From an uncultured Nocardiopsis sp. (lineage in GTDB: Bacteria > Actinomycetota > Actinomycetes > Streptosporangiales > Streptosporangiaceae): a stretch of DNA of 5,579 bases. The translations under genes and the position numbers were made by a program. Under the pieces are notes generated by a model. The model did not search any database and was not told where the DNA came from. It worked only from the letters and a program-made list of their open reading frames with translations. Shown one piece after another: positions 1-5,579 of the stretch (positions within the stretch are counted from its first letter, which is position 1; every line of letters begins with the position of its first letter). The stretch spans positions 1-5,579 of the forward strand of contig CALGOD010000827.1 in NCBI GenBank assembly GCA_937957845.1. The letters run 5' to 3'.

Positions 1-2891
1 AATCCCCGTGCGAGGACCTCGGCCAGGTGCAGCGCCCGGCGTCCCGTGCCTTGTGCGATCTGGGTACGACAGCTGTAGCCGTCGGCGAGCACCAGGGTGT
101 CCGCGGAGGCCTCACGCACCCGGGGCAACAGGTCGCGCTCCCCGATGGCCGTGGACACCTCGTAACGGCCCTCGGTGAAGCCGAAGTCCCCCGCCAGCCC
201 ACAGCAGCCCGAGTCCAGCACCTCACCGTCGATCCCGGCACGGGCGATCAGGTCCCGATCCGCCTCGAAGCCGATCACCGCGTGCTGGTGGCAGTGCACC
301 TGGGCCAGGGCCGAGGCGGGGATCCTCGGCGGCTGCCAGTGGGGGGCGTACTCGTTCAGGAACTCCGCCAGGGTGTGCACGGCCCCGGCGACCCTCTCGC
401 TGTCCGGTCCGGGAAGCAGTTCCAACAGGTCGTGACGCAGCGCAGCGGTACAGCTGGGTTCCAGACCCACCACGGGCAGTCCCTCCTCCACCAGCGGCGC
501 CAGGGCCCGTACCGCGCGGCGCATCACCGCGCGCGCCACGTCCAACTGGCCGGTGGAGACCCATGTCAGGCCGCAGCACACCCGTCCTCGGGGCAGGACC
601 ACGCTGAACCCGGCGTCCTCCAGCACACGTACGGCGGCGGCCGGCACGTGGGGGTTCAGGTGTTCGCCGAAGGTGTCCGGCCACAGCACCACCCGAGGCC
701 CGTCCGCCCGGGCCTGGCCGCGTGCGACACGGCGGTGGAAGGCCCGGGTGAAGGTGGTGTGGGCGAACGAGGGCAGATCGCGCTGTGCCGCCACCCCCGC
801 GACCCTCTTGGCCAGGCGTGAGACACCGGGCGTCCTGGTGAGCCGGTTGGCCTCGGCCGGGGCCAATGAGGCCAGGCGCGCCCAGAGCGGCAACCAGCCC
901 ATCGAGTAGTGGGCGGCCGGGCGTACCCGACCCCGGTAGTGCTGGTGCAGGAACTCGGCCTTGTAGGAGGCCATGTCCACGTCGGCCGGGCAGTCGCTCA
1001 GACAGCCCTTGCAGGACAGGCACAGGTCCAGGCTCTCGCGCACCTCCTCCGACCGCCATCCGTCGGTGATGAGTTCCCCGGTGGCCATCTCGAACAGCAG
1101 GCGGGCGCGTCCACGGGTGGAGTGCTTCTCCTCCTGGGTGACCTGGTAGCTGGGGCACATGACGCCCGGCCCCTCCTGTCGGCGGCACTTGCCCACTCCC
1201 GTGCAGCGACGCAGGACCTTGGCGAAGTCGCCACCGTCCTCCCGGTAGGCCAGGACCGCCTCCGACAGCAGCGGTGGCGACATCCTCGCGGACACCCGGA
1301 CGTCGGCGTCCAGGGTCAGCGGATCGACGATGATGCCGGGGTTCATGAGGTCGTCGGGGTCCCAGATCCGTTTGAACTCGCCGAAGGCCCGGATGAGACG
1401 TTCGGGGTACATACGTGTGAGCAGTTCCGAACGCGCCTGACCGTCACCGTGCTCACCCGACAGGGAGCCGCCGTGCCTGACGACGATCTCCGCGGCCTCC
1501 TCCATGAACGCCCGGTACTCGCGACGGCCCCGTTCATGGGTGAGCTCGAAGTCGATGCGCACGTGCAGGCAACCGTCACCGAAGTGACCGTAGACCACGC
1601 CGAAGCGGCCGTGGCGCTCCATGAGACGGTCGAAGTCGCGCAGGTAGTCGCCCAGGTTCTCCGGCGGTACGGCGGCGTCCTCCCAACCGGACCAGGCCTC
1701 GTCTCCGGTGGGCGTGCGCTGGGTGAGCCCCGCCCCCTCCTCGCGGATACGCCAGAGGGCCCTTTGGTGGGCGGGGTCGGCGACGACGAGTGCGTCCTGG
1801 GGACGGGCGGCGCCCGAGAGCCCGGCCAGCATGTCCTGGGCGGCCTCGGCGGCCCCGTCGTGGTCGGCCCCCGCGACCTCCACCAGGAGCCAGGCACCAC
1901 CGTCGGGCAGCGGCACCCGCGATCCCGTCCCGTGACGGTCCAGTGCGGCCACCATGCGGTGGTTGATGCCCTCCACGGTGAGCGGACGGTGGGTGAGCAA
2001 CGCGGGAACGGCGTCGGCGGCGGCGGGGGCGTCCGGGTAGCCCAGCACGGCCAGGGCACGGGCCGCGGGCGTCCGGACCAGGCGTACGGTGGCGCCGAGC
2101 ACGAAAGCGCAGGTGCCCTCCGTGCCCACCAGCGCGGCTGCGACGTTGCGGCCCTTCTCCGGCAGCAACCGGTCCAACGCGTAGCCCGACACCCTCCGGC
2201 GGAAGTCGGGCATGGCGGTGCGCAACTCGGCGCGGTACTCCTCCACCAGGCGGGCCAGCGCGGCGTGGATCCGCCCCTCGCGCCCCGGCCTGCGGGCCAG
2301 TTCCCGTGTCTGCTCCTCACTGTCGTAGGAGCCCACCGTGAGCCTGGTGCCGTCGCTGAGCAGCAGGTCCAGGGAGACGATGTTGTCCGCGGTGGTGCCC
2401 CAGGCCACCGAGTGGGAGCCACAGGCGTTGTTGCCGATCATGCCGCCGATGGTGCAGCGGCTGTGGGTGGAGGGGTCGGGTGCGAAGGTGAGCCCGTGCT
2501 CGGAGGCGGCCCGGCGCAGGTCGTCCAGGATGACGCCGGGCTGGACGGTGGCGGTGCGGGCCTGGGGGTCGATGTGCTCGATGGCGCGCAGGTGGCGTGA
2601 GGTGTCGATGACCACACCGGTGCCGATGGAGTTGCCCGCGATGGAGGTGCCTCCGCCGCGGGGCACGATCGGTACACCGTGTTCGGCGCAGGTGCGCACG
2701 GCCGTCGCACAGTCCTCCACGGTCTCGGGGATGACCACCGCCAACGGCACGCGCCGGTAGTTGGAGGCGTCCGAGGTGTAGAGGGCGCGCGTGCCCGCGT
2801 CGAAGGCGACCGTGCCCCTGACACGGCTCTCCAGGTCACGGCGCAGGGCGGTCATGTCGGTTCGTTCTGTGGTGCTGTGCGGGTCGGCCAT
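1..2891 (-). CDS. FAD-binding and (Fe-S)-binding oxidoreductase, YdiJ/GlcD/Dld-like D-2-hydroxyacid dehydrogenase fused to a GlpC-like Fe-S/CCG module (3' end outside window)
   Basis: This frame is open from an ATG at 2891 to the left edge, giving 963 visible residues. The family is usually about 950-1020 residues long, so probably only a short C-terminal piece is missing. Domains in order: an FAD_binding_4 domain with the pyrophosphate loop PRGGGTSIAGNSIGTG (about 77-92) and TIGGMIGNNACG (about 147-158); a FAD-oxidase C-terminal domain with GHFGDGCLH (435-443) and SGEHGDG (478-484), where H436, H443 and E480 match the metal ligands of D-lactate and D-2-hydroxyglutarate dehydrogenases; Fe-S motifs with C563/C569/C579-P and C624/C627/C630/C634-P; then two CCG motifs (C772-C773-G and C896-C897-G) plus C814, C867 and C941. 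By family knowledge it oxidises a D-2-hydroxyacid (2-hydroxyglutarate, lactate or glycolate) and passes electrons via FAD and Fe-S to a quinone or another acceptor, probably at the inner face of the membrane. The exact substrate cannot be read from the sequence. An in-frame ATG at 2855 is an alternative start, and neither ATG has a clear Shine-Dalgarno site. The gene begins 55 bp after the chitinase stop, so the two may be co-transcribed. Confidence 0.9.
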   Translation of the reverse strand, partial: MADPHSTTERTDMTALRRDLESRVRGTVAFDAGTRALYTSDASNYRRVPLAVVIPETVEDCATAVRTCAEHGVPIVPRGGGTSIAGNSIGTGVVIDTSRHLRAIEHIDPQARTATVQPGVILDDLRRAASEHGLTFAPDPSTHSRCTIGGMIGNNACGSHSVAWGTTADNIVSLDLLLSDGTRLTVGSYDSEEQTRELARRPGREGRIHAALARLVEEYRAELRTAMPDFRRRVSGYALDRLLPEKGRNVAAALVGTEGTCAFVLGATVRLVRTPAARALAVLGYPDAPAAADAVPALLTHRPLTVEGINHRMVAALDRHGTGSRVPLPDGGAWLLVEVAGADHDGAAEAAQDMLAGLSGAARPQDALVVADPAHQRALWRIREEGAGLTQRTPTGDEAWSGWEDAAVPPENLGDYLRDFDRLMERHGRFGVVYGHFGDGCLHVRIDFELTHERGRREYRAFMEEAAEIVVRHGGSLSGEHGDGQARSELLTRMYPERLIRAFGEFKRIWDPDDLMNPGIIVDPLTLDADVRVSARMSPPLLSEAVLAYREDGGDFAKVLRRCTGVGKCRRQEGPGVMCPSYQVTQEEKHSTRGRARLLFEMATGELITDGWRSEEVRESLDLCLSCKGCLSDCPADVDMASYKAEFLHQHYRGRVRPAAHYSMGWLPLWARLASLAPAEANRLTRTPGVSRLAKRVAGVAAQRDLPSFAHTTFTRAFHRRVARGQARADGPRVVLWPDTFGEHLNPHVPAAAVRVLEDAGFSVVLPRGRVCCGLTWVSTGQLDVARAVMRRAVRALAPLVEEGLPVVGLEPSCTAALRHDLLELLPGPDSERVAGAVHTLAEFLNEYAPHWQPPRIPASALAQVHCHQHAVIGFEADRDLIARAGIDGEVLDSGCCGLAGDFGFTEGRYEVSTAIGERDLLPRVREASADTLVLADGYSCRTQIAQGTGRRALHLAEVLARG

Positions 2892-2946
2892 GCCGTTCAG
2901 CGTGGCGGGTGGGCCGGTGGTGTCGCAAGCGTGCCGCGCTGCCCGC

Positions 2947-4329
2947 TCAGCCGCGAAGGGACTCGTCCATGGCACGGACCAGTTCGCCGCTCGGGTCCAT
3001 GTCCAGGTTCCACACCATGAGCCCGCCCAGACCCTGTTCCAGCACGTACTCGCCCTTGATCGCCACGACCTGGGGATCGTCGTAGGTCCACCACTCGTCG
3101 CCGTCATAGACCCAGTAGGCCCCCGCCTCCTCGTCCAGGAAGCGGCGGCCCTCGTGTTCCTGCAGGTCGGAGAAGGCCATCGTCGGCCCGTCGTAGCCGC
3201 CGTCGGCCGGTCCGTCCGCCTCCTGACCGAGCCCGTCGTCGGTGGGGCCGACCCCTCGCCATCCACGGCCGAAGGCCGGAACGCCCACCACCAGCTTCTC
3301 CGAGGGCGCGCCCAGGTCCAGATAGCGCTGAACGGCCTGGTCGACGCTGTCGGCGTCCGGTCGGGACCTCGGGGTGTACAGGTTGGAGTGGAAGGCCGTC
3401 CGTTCGTTCCACGGGCCGGCGAAGTCGTAGCCCTGCACGGTGGCGAAGTCGAGGTGGTCGAAGATCTCGCCGTCGTAGGCCTGGCCGTCGGTACTCCCGC
3501 CGGGCAGTGACGCCGACAGCACGTAGTCCCTGCCGGTCTCCCGGGAGAGCTCGTCGAGCTGGCGGCGGAACTCGGCCACCAGGAGGGTGAAGTTGGCCGC
3601 GTCATCGGGATGTTCGTCGTTGTCCGGATTCCCTCCTCCCCCGGGCCACTCCCAGTCCAGGTCGATGCCGTCGAAGATCCCGGCGGCCACCCCGTCCCCG
3701 CCCTGCGGCTCCTCCTCGTGGACCGGAAGGTTCCCGCGCAACCACAGGTCGAGGCAGGAGGACACGAACTCCCGTCTGGACTCCTCGGTACGTGCCGCGA
3801 CGGAGAAGTGCTTCGACCAGTTCCATCCGCCCAGGGACAGACTGGCCCGCAGGCGAGGGTGCTTCTCCTGGAGGAGTCGCAGCTGGTGGAGGCTGCCCGC
3901 GAGCTCCTGCTCGTACTCGTCCGCCCTCCCGTCGACACTGTCCCGCGCGTCGTAGCGCCGCTGGTACAACTCCCAAGGCTGGTCGTGGTTCCCCGGGATG
4001 TGGCACAGACCTTCCGAGCTGACGTCGCCGAAGGCCCACATCAGTCGGGTCAGGTGCTCGGGGGCGCCGCTGTCGTCCAGTTCCTTGACGGTGTAACCGC
4101 GGTTGGCCACGTTCCAGTCGGCGAAGTAGCCGATGCGCTCGGGATTCCTCGATGTGGCCACGACGAAGACCCCCGTGATCAGTACGACGGCGGCCACCAC
4201 GGCCGCGCCCAAGGCGAGCGGGGAGCGCCGCCGACGTCGGCGCCCCGCACTCGGGACGGATGGGGAAGTCACCCTTCGACCGTAGACCCCCGAAGTCGAG
4301 AAACCGGACGCTCCGGCGGAGTCGGCCAC
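2947..4329 (-). CDS. GH18 chitinase-type glycoside hydrolase with N-terminal membrane anchor
   Basis: This is a 460-residue protein from GTG 4329 to TGA 2947-2949. The cytoplasmic N-terminus ends in six arginines (R30-R35), followed by one hydrophobic segment (about 37-58). That arrangement predicts a signal anchor with the rest of the protein outside the membrane. A GH18 TIM barrel follows. IGYFADW (66-72) forms strand 1 and SLSLGGWNW (163-171) is the SxGG motif. DGIDLDWEWP (220-229) is the catalytic DxxDxDxE, with D220, D223, D225 and the acid/base E227. GYDFAGPW (300-307) supplies the Tyr-Asp pair, and MVWNLDMD (438-445) supplies the strand-8 tryptophan W440. The stretch at about 352-425 fits the chitinase insertion domain of subfamily A. 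By family knowledge it cleaves beta-1,4 links between N-acetylglucosamine units by substrate-assisted, retaining catalysis. No carbohydrate-binding or fibronectin-III domain is present, which is unlike many secreted actinomycete chitinases. The only other good in-frame start is GTG 4272 (residue 20), which keeps the anchor. Chitin, chito-oligomers or cell-wall glycans are all possible substrates. Confidence 0.9.
   Translation of the reverse strand: MADSAGASGFSTSGVYGRRVTSPSVPSAGRRRRRRSPLALGAAVVAAVVLITGVFVVATSRNPERIGYFADWNVANRGYTVKELDDSGAPEHLTRLMWAFGDVSSEGLCHIPGNHDQPWELYQRRYDARDSVDGRADEYEQELAGSLHQLRLLQEKHPRLRASLSLGGWNWSKHFSVAARTEESRREFVSSCLDLWLRGNLPVHEEEPQGGDGVAAGIFDGIDLDWEWPGGGGNPDNDEHPDDAANFTLLVAEFRRQLDELSRETGRDYVLSASLPGGSTDGQAYDGEIFDHLDFATVQGYDFAGPWNERTAFHSNLYTPRSRPDADSVDQAVQRYLDLGAPSEKLVVGVPAFGRGWRGVGPTDDGLGQEADGPADGGYDGPTMAFSDLQEHEGRRFLDEEAGAYWVYDGDEWWTYDDPQVVAIKGEYVLEQGLGGLMVWNLDMDPSGELVRAMDESLRG
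4279..4284 (-). promoter_or_regulatory. Possible -10 element inside the annotated chitinase start, pointing to GTG 4272
   Basis: TACGGT fits the actinobacterial TANNNT -10 pattern and is followed by 6 bases and then the in-frame GTG at 4272. If used, this would give a leaderless 441-residue protein beginning just before the arginine cluster, which is a more usual signal-anchor layout. No TTGAC-like -35 is visible at 16-19 bp upstream, so the support is weak. A TANNNT hexamer at this spacing can easily arise by chance. Confidence 0.2.
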
Positions 4330-4396
4330 ATGAGGCCGTCATGGAACCCCGGGGCCCTCCCACACGTTGTTCTTGATCAGTCCTGCCCGGCCCCGA

Positions 4397-4418
4397 CCGA
4401 GCCGAACGTACCGCTCGG
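4397..4418 (-). terminator. Terminator-like hairpin after the sigma factor gene
   Basis: Eight bases past the sigma factor stop, the transcript reads CCGAGC, a 10-base loop, then GCTCGG: a perfect 6-bp GC-rich stem (4413-4418 pairing with 4397-4402). No U-tract follows, so this is not a classical intrinsic terminator. Actinomycetes often use such bare hairpins, or the structure may only stabilise the mRNA 3' end. A separate perfect 10-bp palindrome, GAGGATCCTC (4418-4427), overlaps the stop codon and may be chance. The position between two genes that otherwise look like separate units supports the call; the short stem argues against strong confidence. Confidence 0.4.
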
Positions 4419-4425
4419 AGGATCC

Positions 4426-5556
4426 TCAGTCGGTGGTGAGGAAGTCACGCAGGGTTCCGGCCCGGGAGGGATGGCGGAGCTTGGCCAGGGTCTTGGCCTC
4501 GATCTGGCGGATACGCTCCCGGGTCACCCCGAACTCGCGCCCCACCTCCTCCAGGGTGCGCGGATGACCACCGGCCATCCCGAACCGCAGTCTGATGACG
4601 CGTTGCTCCCTGTCGGACAGCCCCGCGAGGATCGCCCCCAGTCGCTCCTGCAGAACGGTGAAGGCCGCCGCCTCCATCGGGACGACCGCGTCACGGTCCT
4701 CGATGAAGTCGCCGAAATCGGACTCCTCCTCCCCGATGGGCGCCTGCAGCGACACCGGTTCCCGGGCGATGCGCTGGATCTCCAGAATGCGTTCGCCACC
4801 GAATCCGACCGCGGAGGAGATCTCCGCCGTACTGGGTTCGCGCCCCAGCCGCTGGTGCAGCTCGTGCTGCACCCGGACGATCTTGTTGATCGTCTCGACC
4901 ATGTGCACGGGAACGCGAATGGTACGCGCCTGGTCCGCGATCGCCCGTGTGATGGCCTGGCGAATCCACCACGTCGCGTAGGTGGAGAATTTGAAACCCT
5001 TGCGGTAGTCGAACTTCTCCACCGCGCGGATCAGCCCGAGGTTGCCCTCTTGGACGAGGTCGAGGAAAAGCAGACCCCGGCCCACGTAGCGTTTGGCGAT
5101 GGAGACGACCAGGCGCAGGTTGGACTCGACCAGGCGCCGTTTGGCCCGCCTGCCCTCCTCCACCAGGGTGAGGAGCTCCTCCCGCGTCCGTTTCCCCTCC
5201 AGGGGCGCGCAGTGTTGCGCGTACAGTCCGGCCTCGACCGCCTGGGCCAGCTCCACCTCCTCCTCGGCCGTCAACAGTGGCACTCGGCCGATCTCGCGCA
5301 GGTAGAGCCGTACCAGGTCGGATCCGGAGCGTCTGCCGCCGTCGGGGAGCCCTTCGCCCTCCTCTTGGTCGGGGTCTTGCGCACCGGCCCGCGAGAGCCG
5401 GGAGACGGTGTGGTCCAGATGGTCCGGGGAGGTGTCCAGCCGTTCCAGTGCAGAGGAGACCTCGCCGCGACCGACCGGTTCCCGGTCGGCGTCGGGGGGC
5501 GTCGGAGCCACCTGCCGAACGTGCCGCACTTCTTTGGTCACAAGTGTGGGAGCCAC
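4426..5556 (-). CDS. RNA polymerase sigma-70 family factor, SigA/HrdB-like (probably group 2)
   Basis: This is a 376-residue protein, from GTG 5556 to TGA 4426-4428, that directs core RNA polymerase to promoters. The N-terminal 79 residues are charged and unconserved, with an acidic patch at about 61-68 and no recognisable region 1.1. Region 1.2 starts at DLVRLYLREIG (80-90). Region 2 spans about 139-220 and includes the core-binding LDLVQEGNLGLIRAVEKFDY (165-184) and the melting segment STYATWW (191-197). W196/W197 and Q200/T203 match E. coli sigma-70 W433/W434 and Q437/T440, which read the -10 element. Region 3 has the finger-type stretch PIGEEESDFGDFIED (273-287). Region 4.2 contains VTRERIRQIEAK (344-355), where R346, E347, R350 and Q351 match the -35-reading residues R584, E585, R588 and Q589. 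It should therefore read housekeeping-type promoters. The lack of region 1.1 and the modest length suggest a group 2 (HrdA/HrdD-like) factor, though a short principal sigma cannot be excluded. The frame stays open upstream to the window edge, so an earlier start outside is possible. A 96-bp gap follows before the chitinase gene. Confidence 0.9.
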   Translation of the reverse strand: MAPTLVTKEVRHVRQVAPTPPDADREPVGRGEVSSALERLDTSPDHLDHTVSRLSRAGAQDPDQEEGEGLPDGGRRSGSDLVRLYLREIGRVPLLTAEEEVELAQAVEAGLYAQHCAPLEGKRTREELLTLVEEGRRAKRRLVESNLRLVVSIAKRYVGRGLLFLDLVQEGNLGLIRAVEKFDYRKGFKFSTYATWWIRQAITRAIADQARTIRVPVHMVETINKIVRVQHELHQRLGREPSTAEISSAVGFGGERILEIQRIAREPVSLQAPIGEEESDFGDFIEDRDAVVPMEAAAFTVLQERLGAILAGLSDREQRVIRLRFGMAGGHPRTLEEVGREFGVTRERIRQIEAKTLAKLRHPSRAGTLRDFLTTD

Positions 5557-5562
5557 TCCCCC

Positions 5563-5568
5563 ATTGTG
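5563..5568 (-). promoter_or_regulatory. Possible -10 element for a leaderless sigma factor mRNA
   Basis: On the coding strand, CACAAT ends exactly 6 bases before the GTG at 5556. It matches the TANNNT/TATAAT -10 pattern except at its first base. In actinobacteria, transcription often starts 6-7 bases past the -10 and directly at an ATG or GTG, giving a leaderless message. The expected -35 lies beyond the window edge, so the call rests on one hexamer and its spacing. The GGGGGA run touching the GTG is too close to serve as a Shine-Dalgarno site for this start. Confidence 0.3.
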
Positions 5569-5579
5569 CCCGCACGGGG

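Noticed and set aside
27..821. A 264-codon plus-strand open frame
   Set aside because: It is antisense to the CCG domain of the oxidoreductase, with low-complexity composition and no family signature.
909..2600. A 563-codon plus-strand open frame opposite the oxidoreductase
   Set aside because: Its product has no recognisable domain and is rich in Gly, Val, Ala and Gln, as expected for an antisense shadow in GC-rich DNA. The minus strand at the same place encodes clear FAD and Fe-S motifs.
4343..4358. GC-rich CCCCGGGG palindrome before the chitinase gene as a regulatory site
   Set aside because: Short self-complementary GC runs are common by chance at this base composition, and no spacing or motif supports a function.
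3602..4363. A 253-codon minus-strand frame starting at an ATG upstream of the chitinase start, considered as a frameshifted or alternative gene
   Set aside because: It overlaps the chitinase out of frame, is full of Arg and Gly, and shows no domain. The chitinase frame is intact without any frameshift.
4330..4425. DasR-type or TGGTCTAGACC chitinase operator upstream of the GH18 gene
   Set aside because: I looked for the dyad and direct repeats known from Streptomyces chitinase promoters and saw none here.
4691..5575. A 294-codon minus-strand frame overlapping the sigma factor
   Set aside because: It is a shifted frame of the sigma factor gene. All conserved sigma regions lie in the other frame.
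1..5579. Mobile element, CRISPR array, phage, toxin-antitoxin or defence system
   Set aside because: I saw no direct repeats, terminal inverted repeats, transposase, integrase or nuclease motifs. All coding space is filled by three ordinary chromosomal genes.

Overview
The window looks like chromosomal DNA from a high-GC Gram-positive bacterium (Actinomycetota). G or C is strongly preferred at third codon positions. Long spurious reading frames lie antisense to the real genes, two of the three genes appear to start with GTG, and the sigma factor closely resembles the SigA/HrdB group. A Nocardiopsis-like or Streptosporangiales-type actinomycete would fit, but the genus is a guess.

All three genes lie on the minus strand, so transcription runs from right to left. 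At the right edge (5556 to 4426) is a complete or nearly complete sigma-70-family sigma factor with intact regions 1.2, 2, 3 and 4. A 96-bp gap (4330-4425) follows, holding a terminator-like hairpin. Next (4329 to 2947) is a GH18 chitinase-type glycosidase tied to the membrane by an N-terminal signal anchor. After a 55-bp gap (2892-2946) comes a very large FAD and iron-sulfur oxidoreductase (2891 to beyond the left edge). It resembles the YdiJ/GlcD/Dld D-2-hydroxyacid dehydrogenases fused to a GlpC-like iron-sulfur and CCG module. About 963 of its residues are visible and its C-terminus is cut off.

The three products work at different levels. The sigma factor directs RNA polymerase to promoters. 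The glycosidase would act outside the membrane on N-acetylglucosamine polymers. The oxidoreductase would oxidise a D-2-hydroxyacid and pass electrons through FAD and Fe-S centres to an acceptor. Nothing shows that they form one pathway. The short gap between the last two would allow co-transcription, but no sequence signal proves it.

I found no mobile element, CRISPR array, tRNA, rRNA, phage gene or defence gene, and no good candidate for an undescribed system. The points worth a second look are local: possible leaderless starts, a missing cysteine in the first Fe-S motif, the anchored catalytic-only chitinase, and small inverted repeats.
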